Shown here piece after piece: positions 1 to 7,722 of a stretch of DNA of 64,000 nt. Both the position numbers and the translations under genes were made by a program. The notes below the pieces were generated by a model. It had not been told where the DNA came from, made no database searches, and saw nothing but the letters and a program-made list of their open reading frames with translations. Within the stretch, counting starts at the first letter, position 1. Each line of letters opens with the position of its first letter. The stretch is taken from contig JAVBOR010000013.1 in NCBI GenBank assembly GCA_031550325.1, forward strand, positions 1 through 64,000, in the 5' to 3' direction. The DNA is from JAVBTT01 sp031550325 (GTDB lineage Bacteria > Bacillota > Clostridia > Oscillospirales > UBA929).

Positions 1-136
1 ATATTTAACTTGTTTTTGGCGGGGGTATCTTTTTTATACGGCGCGCCGTGGGGTAAATGGCGGTGGTAGGGGGTAAAATTTGTGCGCAAAACCGCCGGGA
101 GATAAGACGTGCTGCCGGATCCGGCTGCACGAACGC
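1..136. other. Intergenic, left edge
   Basis: No supported gene. A GC-rich near-palindrome centred on GCCGGATCCGGC (about 111-128) lies just after the fumarase stop. It has no clear T-tract on the minus strand, so it is at best a weak terminator. There is no start codon with a ribosome site for a fumarase beta subunit here. Confidence 0.5.
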
Positions 137-976
137 TTAGAGGTCTGCCTGCATGTGACGCGTGACATGACAGCCGATATTCACGGCCAGCGGAAGACCG
201 GCGATATGCGTCGGCTGTGCCGAAACGTGCACGGCCAGCGCGGTTGTCCTGCCGCCCAGCCCCTGCGGACCGATGCCGAGTTCGTTGACTGCCGCCAGCA
301 GCGTCTGTTCAAGCGCCGCGTATTCCGGGTCGGGATGCTCGCTGCCGACTTCGCGCAGAAGCGCGCGTTTGGCAGCGAGCATGCAGCTTTCGGCGGTGCC
401 GCCAAGGCCCACGCCCATAATGACCGGCGGGCAGGGATTGCCTCCGGCCAGGCGCATAGCTTCGACAACGCGATCGACGACAGCCGCCGTGCCCGCGGTG
501 GGGTTGAGCATCCAAAGCCTGCTCATATTCTCACTGCCGAAGCCCTTTGGCGCAACCGTGACGGTCAGTTCGTCCCCGGGGACGATGTCCCAGTGGATCA
601 CGGCGGGCGTGTTGTCGCCGGTGTTGACGCGCAGCAGCGGATCCGAAACAACCGACGCGCGCAGATAGCCGTCGCGGTAGCCGCGGCGAACGCCCTCGTT
701 GATGGCGCGCGTGAGGTCACCCTCAACATAAACCTCCTGGCCGATTGTGACGAAGACCACGGCCAGCCCGGTGTCCTGACAGATGGGCATATCATCGCGC
801 GCCGCAATAAGGAGGTTATTTCGACAGGTCTGCAAAACACTGCGCGCCACAACGCTTGTCTCCGCCTCCAGCGCCCTCTCCAGCGCTCTGTCAATGTCGG
901 GCGTCAGGTGCGTGTTGGCCCTCCTGCAAAGCTCGGCCACCGTGTCGGTGACGCGCGCCGCGTCAACCCGTCTCAT
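137..976 (-). CDS. Class I fumarate hydratase (or L-tartrate dehydratase), alpha subunit
   Basis: Iron-sulfur alpha subunit of a two-part hydro-lyase that interconverts fumarate and malate in the cytoplasm. Cysteines in PICQDTG, NPCPPV and ESCMLA sit where the family's three [4Fe-4S] ligands lie, and the 279-aa length is normal for alpha. I start at the ATG at 976, preceded by GCAGGAGAA; the frame stays open further upstream but only inside trxB. It overlaps the end of trxB by 14 nt, so the two are probably co-transcribed. The beta subunit normally follows directly, yet no start for it is seen in the remaining 136 nt. Fumarase versus tartrate dehydratase cannot be decided from alpha alone. 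Confidence 0.88.
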   Translation of the reverse strand: MRRVDAARVTDTVAELCRRANTHLTPDIDRALERALEAETSVVARSVLQTCRNNLLIAARDDMPICQDTGLAVVFVTIGQEVYVEGDLTRAINEGVRRGYRDGYLRASVVSDPLLRVNTGDNTPAVIHWDIVPGDELTVTVAPKGFGSENMSRLWMLNPTAGTAAVVDRVVEAMRLAGGNPCPPVIMGVGLGGTAESCMLAAKRALLREVGSEHPDPEYAALEQTLLAAVNELGIGPQGLGGRTTALAVHVSAQPTHIAGLPLAVNIGCHVTRHMQADL

Positions 977-1898
977 GTGGGTTCTCCTGCAAAAACTGGA
1001 AGGCTGCCGTGGCGGCAACAGCGCCGTCCGCCGTGGCGGTGACAATCTGATAAAGGGGCTTCGCGCGCATGTCGCCGGCAACAAACACGCCCGCTACCGG
1101 CGTTTTGGTGTCCTCCCCCGCGAGGACGCGGCCCTGCGCGTCAAGGGGCAGCAGACCGCGCAGCAGTTCGGTCTCGGGGACCGTGCCGACAGCCACAAAA
1201 AGCGCCGAAGCGGCCAGACGGCTCTCCTGCCCGGTGACGCAGTCGCGCAGCGTGACAGCCTCGGCGGAGGCTGAGCCCTCCACGCGCGTGGGAACGGCGT
1301 TCAGGCAAAGCGTGATGTTCGGTGTGGCGCGCACCCGCTCCTCCAAAACGCGTCCGCCGCGGAAAGCGTCCCGCCGGTGGATAAGGGTGACGCCGCGGCA
1401 CAGCCCTGCCAGATAAAGCGCGTCCTCCAGCGCCGTGTTTCCGCCGCCGACAACGGCCACATCACGGCCCTTGAAAAAGTTGCCGTCGCAGGTGGCGCAA
1501 TAGGAGACGCCGCGGCCCGTAAACTCGGCCTCCCCTGGAATGCCAAGTGTGCGGCGGCGCGCGCCGAGCGCGAGGATGATCGCGCGCGCGGTCAGCGGCC
1601 CGTCCGTTGTAAGCACCGCGAGGTCCCCGGGCGCAAAGTCAAACCCCGTCGCTTCGGCGGTGCGAATCTCCGCCCCGAGCGCCTTGGCCTGTCCGCGCAT
1701 GAGCTCGGTCAGCGCCCAGCCCGAGGTGTCGGGGACGCCCGGGTAATTGGCAATTTCAGGGGTGCTCCCCATCTGTCCGCCCGGCACGAGTTTTTCAGCG
1801 ACAAGCGCCTTCATCCCCGCGCGGCAGGCGTACATCGCCGCGGTCAACCCGGCAGGTCCCGCGCCGACGATTAAGACATCCGACAAAACTTCCCACAT
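963..1898 (-). CDS. trxB: Thioredoxin reductase
   Basis: FAD- and NAD(P)H-dependent flavoprotein that reduces thioredoxin in the cytoplasm. It shows an N-terminal dinucleotide-binding GAGPAG motif (residues 12-17), the redox-active CATC pair (C134 and C137), a second nucleotide-binding GGGNTA motif after it, and a C-terminal GDM FAD segment. Its 311 aa is the usual bacterial length. The start at 1898 has an AGGAGA ribosome site about 8 nt upstream. Its stop overlaps the start of the fumarase alpha gene, which suggests one transcript. No thioredoxin gene lies beside it. Confidence 0.95.
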   Translation of the reverse strand: MWEVLSDVLIVGAGPAGLTAAMYACRAGMKALVAEKLVPGGQMGSTPEIANYPGVPDTSGWALTELMRGQAKALGAEIRTAEATGFDFAPGDLAVLTTDGPLTARAIILALGARRRTLGIPGEAEFTGRGVSYCATCDGNFFKGRDVAVVGGGNTALEDALYLAGLCRGVTLIHRRDAFRGGRVLEERVRATPNITLCLNAVPTRVEGSASAEAVTLRDCVTGQESRLAASALFVAVGTVPETELLRGLLPLDAQGRVLAGEDTKTPVAGVFVAGDMRAKPLYQIVTATADGAVAATAAFQFLQENPHETG

Positions 1899-1991
1899 AT
1901 TGACAATTTCTCCTATTTACAGAATGTCCCAGCTATGGTATGCTCAATTTGCAGTCCGAAGCAACTATCTTTATCCCATAACCCTCATTCT

Positions 1992-2010
1992 GCCGTCCGT
2001 CAAGGGCGGC
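1992..2010. terminator. Hairpin between trxB promoter side and aldo/keto reductase end
   Basis: GCCG and CGGC arms form a short stem directly before a T7 run on the plus strand. It overlaps the 3' end of the aldo/keto reductase region. On the minus strand it lacks a T-tract, so function as its terminator is uncertain. Confidence 0.35.
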
Positions 2011-2017
2011 CATTTTT

Positions 2018-3145
2018 TTATGCTTTGGCCAAAGACATGGAAAGCTCGTGTACGCGTTTAAGCTCTGAGATGATGTCCAGGTGCTGCGGGCAGCGCTGCT
2101 CGCAGGCGCCGCACTCCACGCAGGCGCTCACCTGCCGCTCCGGCGGCGTAAGCCGGGGATACATCGCCTCCAGAACCCAGGAGCCTGAAAAACGCATATA
2201 GTCATTATACCCGTCAAACAGGGTGGATATCGCTATGCCCTGCGGACAGTCCACGCAATAATTGCATCCTGTGCAGGCAATGGTTGGAACGCGGTCGAGC
2301 GCCTCCACCACCTGCGCGATGGTATCGCGGTCGGCGTCCGTCAGCGGCTGACGGGCGGAAAAGAGCGCGAGGTTCTCCCCGACCTGCTCCAGGGTGCTCA
2401 TGCCCGACAGCACGACATAAATCCCCGGCAAGTCGGCCACCCAGCGCAGTGCCGTGGCGGCGGGCGTCGTGTCCAGCCGTGAGGCGATCGCTTTGGCCTC
2501 CGGGGCCAGATTGGACAGGCCTCCGCCGCGCACGGGCTCCATGGCTATGAGCGGAACGCCGTGGCGCACAGCAGCCTCGTATATGGCTTTGGCATCCTCG
2601 CGCAGCCAGTCGAAGTAATTGATCTGCATCATCGCAAAGTCCCACTGACCCTCGCTCAAGATGGTCTCCATCTCCTCGGGGGTTCCGTGGAAGGAGAATC
2701 CGGCAAAGCGAATCTTGCCTTCGCGTTTCATTTCCAGCTGGAACTCATGCGCGCCAATCTCCTGGGAGTGGCGCCAGCCCTTGCCGTCGATGCCGTGCAG
2801 CAGATAAAAGTCAATGCAGTCCACACCCAGACGGGTGCGCTGGATCTCAAAGGTGTCCCGCACGTCCTGGGCGGATTTGAGTTCGTTGACCGGCAGCTTG
2901 GACGTCAGATAAAAGCTGTCGCGGGGATACCGGTCGACGAGCGCGCGCCCCGCAAAGCCTTCGCACTGCCCGTCCATGTAGAAAAACGCAGCGTCATAGT
3001 AGTTAACGCCACCCGCCATCAGCGCATCGACCATGGCAAAGGACGCTTTGTCGTCAATCTTTCCGTCGGCGGTCGGCAGGCGCATCAGCCCCATCCCGAG
3101 ACGCGACAGCGTCACGCCCAGCGTATGAATCTCCTTGTACTCCAA
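2018..3145 (-). CDS. Aldo/keto reductase with C-terminal ferredoxin-type [4Fe-4S] domain
   Basis: 375-aa predicted oxidoreductase. The N-terminal TIM-barrel carries the AKR signature (RLGMGLMRLP, a catalytic Asp/Tyr in YYDAAFFY, Lys in LTSKLP). The C-terminus carries two cysteine clusters, one CxxCxxCxxCP (CTGCNYCVDCP) and one CxxCxxCxxxCP, as in clostridial Fe-S aldo/keto reductases. The upstream frame is open, but homology begins at EYKEIHTLG, so I choose the TTG at 3145, which has AAAGGGG 10 nt upstream. It is divergent from the PadR operon, with a TTGAAA-16-TATAAT promoter at 3189-3216. The substrate is unknown. Confidence 0.88.
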   Translation of the reverse strand: MEYKEIHTLGVTLSRLGMGLMRLPTADGKIDDKASFAMVDALMAGGVNYYDAAFFYMDGQCEGFAGRALVDRYPRDSFYLTSKLPVNELKSAQDVRDTFEIQRTRLGVDCIDFYLLHGIDGKGWRHSQEIGAHEFQLEMKREGKIRFAGFSFHGTPEEMETILSEGQWDFAMMQINYFDWLREDAKAIYEAAVRHGVPLIAMEPVRGGGLSNLAPEAKAIASRLDTTPAATALRWVADLPGIYVVLSGMSTLEQVGENLALFSARQPLTDADRDTIAQVVEALDRVPTIACTGCNYCVDCPQGIAISTLFDGYNDYMRFSGSWVLEAMYPRLTPPERQVSACVECGACEQRCPQHLDIISELKRVHELSMSLAKA

Positions 3146-3188
3146 GTGTATTTCGCCCCTTTCGGTTGATGATCGGTGAGATGATCGT

Positions 3189-3216
3189 ATTATATGACAT
3201 CGCACATTTTTTTCAA
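3189..3216 (-). promoter_or_regulatory. Promoter of the aldo/keto reductase gene
   Basis: On the minus strand, TTGAAA (3211-3216) and TATAAT (3189-3194) are separated by 16 nt. The -10 box is bracketed by an imperfect inverted repeat, GTGAGATG (3176-3183) and CATCGCAC (3198-3205), which could be an operator. Confidence 0.7.
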
Positions 3217-3223
3217 ATACCAG

Positions 3224-3252
3224 TTGACACCTCATACTATGCGATATATAAT
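3224..3252 (+). promoter_or_regulatory. Consensus promoter of the padR operon
   Basis: TTGACA (3224-3229) and TATAAT (3247-3252) are exact consensus boxes with 17-nt spacing. An 11-bp imperfect inverted repeat, CACCTCATACT (3228-3238) and AATATGATGTG (3250-3260), spans the promoter. It is well placed for autoregulation by the PadR protein encoded just downstream. Confidence 0.85.
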
Positions 3253-3277
3253 ATGATGTGTAAGGGGGCATGTTGGA

Positions 3278-3595
3278 TTGGACGCTCAAATGAAGCGGGG
3301 ACTGCTGGACGCCTGCCTGCTCTCGGTGCTGAACCGGAGCGACTCCTACGGGTATGAAATCGCGCAGAACGCCATGCGTGTCGTGAACATTTCGGAATCG
3401 ACGCTCTATCCCGTTCTGCGCCGTATGGAACAACAGGGATGTCTGACGACGTACAACAGGGAATATGGCGGACGGCTTCGCAAGTATTACACGGTCACCG
3501 ACGAGGGCCGCCGGAGGCTGACGGAATTTCAAAAGCAGTGGGTTGAGGTCAAGCGCATGGTTGATTTTATCCTTGAAGGAGGCGAGGCAGGTTGA
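3278..3595 (+). CDS. PadR-family transcriptional regulator
   Basis: 105-aa winged-helix DNA-binding protein. The PadR N-terminal fold is clear from LLDACLLSVLNRSDSYGYEI, STLYPVLRRMEQQG and the wing YTVTDEGRRRL. I choose the TTG at 3278 because AAGGGGG lies 9 nt upstream; an ATG at 3290 is the alternative. It heads a three-gene unit with a DUF1700 and a DUF4097 membrane protein, a common Bacillota arrangement, and overlaps the next gene by 4 nt. A perfect promoter with a dyad sits upstream, so autorepression is likely. The ligand is unknown. Confidence 0.92.
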   Translation: MDAQMKRGLLDACLLSVLNRSDSYGYEIAQNAMRVVNISESTLYPVLRRMEQQGCLTTYNREYGGRLRKYYTVTDEGRRRLTEFQKQWVEVKRMVDFILEGGEAG

Positions 3596-4200
3596 CACGG
3601 GAAGAGTTTTTTGGCAGGCTGAACCGGGCAATGCAAGGGTTTCCCGCCACTGAGATCAACAAAGCCAATGAGTATTATGAGGAATATTGGCGGGACGCTG
3701 CGGAGTCCGGACGCAGCGAAGAGGAAATCGCCGCCTCGCTGGAGAGCCCCGAGCAAATCGCCGCGCGCATCAGGGCGGAGTGTACGTTTGACACGGCTGT
3801 GCGCCAGCCCACGGTCAAAAACACGAGCAAAGGCTGCCTGGTCATTATGCTGGCCGTTTTGGCGGCGCCCATCGCGCTGCCCATTGCCGTGGCGATTGCA
3901 GCCGTGATGTTCGCGCTGGTGGTCGTAGTCATCGCACTGGTGATCTCGCTGGCAGCGCTGGTGATCTCGCTGCTGGGCAGCGGCATCGGCATGCTGTTTG
4001 GCGGCTTCGCCGTACCAGTGCCGGTCGGCATGGCCCTTGCGGGCGCAGGGCTGGTGCTGGTCGGTCTGGCCCTCCTGGCGTGCGTGGGCGTCGCGGCGCT
4101 GGTTAAGCTCATTTTTAAGCTGTGCGCCATGTTCTTTAAGTGGCTCTTCGCCAGGATCAACGCGCCGAGGAGCGACATATCTGCGGAAGGAGAATCGTGA
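3592..4200 (+). CDS. DUF1700 (HAAS) membrane protein
   Basis: 202-aa protein with an N-terminal soluble HAAS-type helical region (EEFFGRLNRAMQGF, EYYEEYW, ESPEQIAARI) and then a long hydrophobic stretch, about residues 80-190, with at least three membrane segments rich in Ala, Val and Leu. It starts at TTG 3592, overlapping the padR stop as TTGA. The family accompanies PadR regulators and is thought to act as a membrane-bound signalling partner, but its biochemical role is not known. Its stop overlaps the next start. Confidence 0.85.
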   Translation: MTREEFFGRLNRAMQGFPATEINKANEYYEEYWRDAAESGRSEEEIAASLESPEQIAARIRAECTFDTAVRQPTVKNTSKGCLVIMLAVLAAPIALPIAVAIAAVMFALVVVVIALVISLAALVISLLGSGIGMLFGGFAVPVPVGMALAGAGLVLVGLALLACVGVAALVKLIFKLCAMFFKWLFARINAPRSDISAEGES

Positions 4201-5159
4201 TGAAAAGATCGACGTGGATTGTCCTTGTTGTCGCCTGCTCGTTCTTTGTGGTGGGCGTCGGCCTGCTTGTGGGCGGATATGCGTACGGACTGTCGCGCGG
4301 CATTGATTGGAGACGGCCCGAGACCTATGGCGGCGTGGTGGTTGCCGGCGAGGGGGTACATGTCAACGTCGGGCCCGTTCAGGTGGACGTAGACGATGAA
4401 AACGACTCGGTACGCGTGAGAATCGGCCCGTTTGAGTTTGGCGACGGAGGCTTTACCGGCCACGGCTGGAACGGGGACGACACAGGAAGCAGCAGCTCCT
4501 ATGGCGCTCCGAAGGAACGCACACTTACCTTTGACAGCCTCGAAGAGATCAGTCTTGACCTTGTGGCCCGGGATGTAGAGATCGTCAAGGGCAACAAAGG
4601 AAGCGTGACGCTCTACGAGCGCTATGACGGCGAGTTCTCCGAGTTTTCCGTGGACTCCGGTCGGCTCAGGATTACCATCGCCAACCATTATGGAGCCGCG
4701 GACTCGTTTTGGAACACGAGCAACAGGCTTCAGGGCGAGCAGGCAAAGGTGAAGATCGTCGTACCCGAAGGCCGGGCCGTGCGGCTGCGAATCGACAACA
4801 TCTCGGGGGACATTGACCTGACGGACTGCGCCTTTGACGAAACGTCGCTCGACCTGGTCAGCGGGAATTTAGAGGTTCGGCGCTGCGCACTGGGGGACGC
4901 CGAGGTTCATAACATCAGCGGGGAGATCGACATGGAAGGCACGGCGCTTGACCGCCTTCAGGCCGATACCGTCTCGGGAGAGGTCAGCCTTACGCTTCCC
5001 GAAAAACTCGAGCGCTATCAGGTGCGCTTCAGCGCGATGTCGGGGCAGCTCAGTGTCAACGACACAGACTACAGGGTCGAGGCCAACATTGGCAGCGGCG
5101 ATATCCGCCTGACCATCAATTCGATCTCGGGCGACGTTGAAATCGAAACAGACAGATAA
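4200..5159 (+). CDS. DUF4097-type putative adhesin, membrane-anchored
   Basis: 319-aa protein with an N-terminal membrane segment (about residues 4-27) followed by an extracytoplasmic region. The C-terminal half is a run of short beta-strand repeats (RIDNISGDIDL, LDLVSGNLEV, VHNISGEIDM, ADTVSGEVSL, INSISGDVEI), the beta-helix pattern of DUF4097. The ATG at 4200 overlaps the DUF1700 stop and has GAAGGAG about 8 nt upstream. As third gene of the PadR cassette it is probably the effector exposed at the cell surface. Binding partner unknown. Confidence 0.85.
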   Translation: MKRSTWIVLVVACSFFVVGVGLLVGGYAYGLSRGIDWRRPETYGGVVVAGEGVHVNVGPVQVDVDDENDSVRVRIGPFEFGDGGFTGHGWNGDDTGSSSSYGAPKERTLTFDSLEEISLDLVARDVEIVKGNKGSVTLYERYDGEFSEFSVDSGRLRITIANHYGAADSFWNTSNRLQGEQAKVKIVVPEGRAVRLRIDNISGDIDLTDCAFDETSLDLVSGNLEVRRCALGDAEVHNISGEIDMEGTALDRLQADTVSGEVSLTLPEKLERYQVRFSAMSGQLSVNDTDYRVEANIGSGDIRLTINSISGDVEIETDR

Positions 5160-5177
5160 AGCGAGGCAGAGCGCAGG

Positions 5178-5954
5178 ATGGATAAACTGGACTTTCTAAA
5201 GCAAATCCTTGCCGGGTTTGACCGGCTGTGCGTGTGTTATTCCGGCGGGACCGACTCAGCGTTTTTGCTGAAAGTCGCGCACGACGTTCTGGGAGACCGG
5301 GCTTTCGGCGTCATTGCCGACGCCGTGGTGCTGCCGCGCGCCGAACTGGAGGACGCGCTGGCGCAGGCAAAGGAAATCGGCGCCGCCTGTCATGTCGTGG
5401 TTGTGGACGCGCTGAGCGTGCCGCAGCTGCGCGCCAACGACAAAAAACGGTGCTATTACTGCAAGCGCAATATTTTCGGGCAGATCGCCGGACACGCGGC
5501 GCTGCTTGGCGCAAGCGCGATCGCCGACGGAAAAAATGCCGACGACGCGCTTGCGTTCCGGCCGGGCGCGCAGGCAGCGGCTGAGCTGGGCGTGGTCAGT
5601 CCGCTGTATGACGCGGGCATGACCAAACGGGACATCCGCCGCTACAGCCGCGAGCTTGGGCTGAAGACCTGGGACAGGCCGGCGGCTGCCTGTCTGGCCA
5701 CGCGCGTCCCTTATGACGTCGAAGTCACCCTCGAGCTGCTGGGCCGCATCGAGGCCGCCGAGGCGCTTTTGCATGAGGCAGGATTCCCCGGAGTGCGCGC
5801 GCGCGTGCACGGCGACCTCCTGCGCGTCGAGGTGCCCCGAGAGGAGATCGGCGCGCTGGCAGCGCGCCTTGACCTGGCCCAAACGCTGAAACACCTCGGC
5901 TTTCGCTATGTTACGATTGACTTCGAGGGCTTTCGCAGCGGAAGCATGGACTAG
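5178..5954 (+). CDS. larE: ATP-dependent sacrificial sulfur transferase LarE, [4Fe-4S]-type
   Basis: 258-aa PP-loop enzyme that thiolates the pyridinium dinucleotide precursor of the nickel-pincer cofactor of lactate racemase. The ATP-binding SGGTDS loop is at residues 22-27. Three cysteines, C92 and C95 (CYYC) and C172 (ACLATR), match the LarE class that carries a cluster instead of giving up a single cysteine sulfur. It follows the DUF4097 gene by 18 nt in the same direction. No larA, larB or larC is in the window, so its client enzyme is elsewhere. Confidence 0.88.
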   Translation: MDKLDFLKQILAGFDRLCVCYSGGTDSAFLLKVAHDVLGDRAFGVIADAVVLPRAELEDALAQAKEIGAACHVVVVDALSVPQLRANDKKRCYYCKRNIFGQIAGHAALLGASAIADGKNADDALAFRPGAQAAAELGVVSPLYDAGMTKRDIRRYSRELGLKTWDRPAAACLATRVPYDVEVTLELLGRIEAAEALLHEAGFPGVRARVHGDLLRVEVPREEIGALAARLDLAQTLKHLGFRYVTIDFEGFRSGSMD

Positions 5955-5959
5955 CATAT

Positions 5960-6022
5960 CTTGTCCGAGAACCGGGGTTCTCGGACAAGTCAGACTGTCA
6001 AAGAATCCTTGGTTCTTTGACA
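5960..6022 (+). terminator. Two tandem hairpins after larE
   Basis: A 14-bp perfect stem (5960-5973 with 5976-5989) is followed by a second hairpin (5996-6022) with TGTCAAAGAA and TTCTTTGACA arms. Neither has a strong T-tract. The second is the head of a dispersed repeat family. Confidence 0.5.
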
Positions 6023-6128
6023 AAGCGAAAGCTTGGCTCGCGTCATTGCGAAGACGCGTAAAAGAAACGCTTTCCCGGAGTGAATCCGCAAAAGGACGAG
6101 AGCGCGTAAGGTTTTTCATCAGTCTGTG
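5996..6128 (+). repeat. Dispersed intergenic repeat, copy A (short form)
   Basis: It begins with the TGTCAAAGAA/TTCTTTGACA hairpin and continues through GAAGACGCGTAAA, CCCGGAGTGAATCCG and AAAAGGACGA to CAGTCTGTGC. The same modules occur in the same order at 34952-35168, which has about 95 bp extra in the middle. The right end runs into the 3' end of the alkyltransferase-like gene. Confidence 0.7.
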
Positions 6129-6451
6129 CCGTCCCAGAGGCAGCGCGTCAGATCGACGCGGCCGTCGGGCGTGAAGGGGACGCCCTCGGCCTCAAGGAGC
6201 GCCCGGCGCAGGTCGGCGTGCGCGCCGCCCGCGATCGTGCCGTCTGCCTTGACAACGCGCTGCCAAGGCAGCTCTTCGGGACAAAACCGCATGGCGCGGC
6301 CGACCTCCCGCGCGGCGCGCGGGCTGCCCAGCATCCGGGCGATCTGTCCGTAAGACGCGGCCCTGCCGTCGGGGATGCGCGCCACAACGGCGTATACGCG
6401 CTGAAAAAAGCCCGTCGGGCGGGAGGCCGGGCCGGCGGGAGTGATGCCCAT
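6119..6451 (-). CDS. Alkyltransferase-like protein (ATL, MGMT fold)
   Basis: 110-aa DNA-binding domain of the O6-alkylguanine transferase family. RAASYGQIARMLG and the Arg finger region ARAAREVGRAM match the helix-turn-helix. The acceptor motif PCHRV is replaced by PWQRV, so the alkyl-accepting cysteine is tryptophan. Known ATLs bind O6-alkylguanine and hand it to nucleotide excision repair without transferring the alkyl group. The start at 6451 has GGGGAG 9 nt upstream. It appears to be a single-gene unit; its 3' end overlaps repeat copy A. Confidence 0.9.
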   Translation of the reverse strand: MGITPAGPASRPTGFFQRVYAVVARIPDGRAASYGQIARMLGSPRAAREVGRAMRFCPEELPWQRVVKADGTIAGGAHADLRRALLEAEGVPFTPDGRVDLTRCLWDGTD

Positions 6452-6481
6452 GAGACTTTTCTCCCCTTTCGCTGATTATAT

Positions 6482-6527
6482 CAAAGCGGCGTGCTTTCCC
6501 GGGAAATGGGGAAGACACGCCGCTTTG
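6482..6527. terminator. Hairpin between serS-MFS unit and ATL gene
   Basis: Perfect 12-bp stem CAAAGCGGCGTG (6482-6493) with CACGCCGCTTTG (6516-6527). It lies 20 nt after the MFS stop and can end that unit. The T-tract is weak on both strands. Confidence 0.6.
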
Positions 6528-6546
6528 TGTTTTGAGATAAGCAGCC

Positions 6547-7722
6547 CTAGAGCTCGGCCCGCCGCCCCCAGCGGAGAAAGACAGAGAAAAGCAGGCCGAC
6601 GCTGAGAAACGCGGCGGTCGGGACCCACATAACCACGCCAAGGCCGAACCAGTCGCCAAAAAGGCCCATGAGGGCCGGAAGAACGGCCGGGCCGAGGTTG
6701 CCCGAGAGCAGAATCAGCGGGAAGACCATGCCTGAGGAGACGTTTGTCTGCATACTGCCCCAGGACAAAATCAGCGGAAACTGGCTGGAGTAGCCCAGCC
6801 CCATACCGACAACGACGCACAGCGCTGCCGCGGTCGAGTTGACGGCCATGGCCAGCGCGGTGACGGCGGCTGAGAGGACGCACATGAGCAGCAGCAGCTT
6901 TCTCAGCGAAAAGCGCTTGAGCAGCAGCCCGCAAAAGTAGCGCCCGACGGTCATGGAAAACCAGAAGAGCGTGACCAGCGCGCCCGACGCCAAAACGCCC
7001 CAGCCGCGGGTGTTCTGCAAAAACGAGGCCATCCAGCTCCACGCGCCGACCTCGCCGCCGGCGTACAAAAAGGCCAGCAGGCAGGCGACGAGAAAGCCCG
7101 GCGTCTTAAACAGCTTCCAAAAGCCCTTCATCGGCGGAGAGGACAGCGAGCATTTGCGCGGCAGACCGCTGGTGAGCGCCAAAACGCAGCAAGCCAGCAT
7201 AAAACCGGCCAATACCACGAAGTAGCCGCGCCAGTACGGCAGATAGGATATGCACAGCGAGATGAGCACGGGTGAAAACGTCGCGCCGACGGCAAAGGAG
7301 ACCTGCGTCTGGTTGACGGCGGCCGTGGGGTTTTCGGGGTGGATGTCGGCCATAAGCGCCGACGCCGAGCTTTGGATGACCCCGCTGAAGCCCCCGCACA
7401 GAAGGATGAGGGCTGCCACGGGAGCAAACGCCCGCATGAACGCCAGCGCCGCCAGCGCCGCGAAAAAGCCGGACAGGCCGATGGCGACCAGCTGCGTCTT
7501 GCCGACGCGGTCGGCAATCAGGCTGCAGACCAGGGTGAGCAGGACGTTGCCCAAAAAACTCAGCGAGAGCAGGAGGCCGGTCTGGGCGTTTGTCAGGCTG
7601 AGCTCAAGTCCAAGCCTCGCGGAAAATGGGCCAAGCGTGGTCATGTATGCGCCGCACAGCACCATCGCGCCGTTAAGTACCGCTGCCTGTCGGCGTGTCT
7701 TAGGCAGCTCAGCCATGCTCAT
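6547..7722 (-). CDS. Major facilitator superfamily transporter
   Basis: 391-aa integral membrane protein with about 12 hydrophobic segments. The loop after segment 2 (ADRVGKTQLV) resembles the MFS signature, and GYSSQFPLILSWGS plus paired six-helix halves fit the family. I choose the ATG at 7722, which overlaps the serS stop as ATGA, so translation is probably coupled; an ATG at 7716 is possible. The longer open frame upstream lies inside serS and is rejected. The substrate cannot be told from sequence; the overlap with serS gives no functional hint. Confidence 0.88.
   Translation of the reverse strand: MSMAELPKTRRQAAVLNGAMVLCGAYMTTLGPFSARLGLELSLTNAQTGLLLSLSFLGNVLLTLVCSLIADRVGKTQLVAIGLSGFFAALAALAFMRAFAPVAALILLCGGFSGVIQSSASALMADIHPENPTAAVNQTQVSFAVGATFSPVLISLCISYLPYWRGYFVVLAGFMLACCVLALTSGLPRKCSLSSPPMKGFWKLFKTPGFLVACLLAFLYAGGEVGAWSWMASFLQNTRGWGVLASGALVTLFWFSMTVGRYFCGLLLKRFSLRKLLLLMCVLSAAVTALAMAVNSTAAALCVVVGMGLGYSSQFPLILSWGSMQTNVSSGMVFPLILLSGNLGPAVLPALMGLFGDWFGLGVVMWVPTAAFLSVGLLFSVFLRWGRRAEL

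Noticed and set aside
2018..3631. 537-aa version of the aldo/keto reductase
   Set aside because: The first 162 residues come from reading antisense through padR and the promoter; family homology starts at the TTG at 3145.
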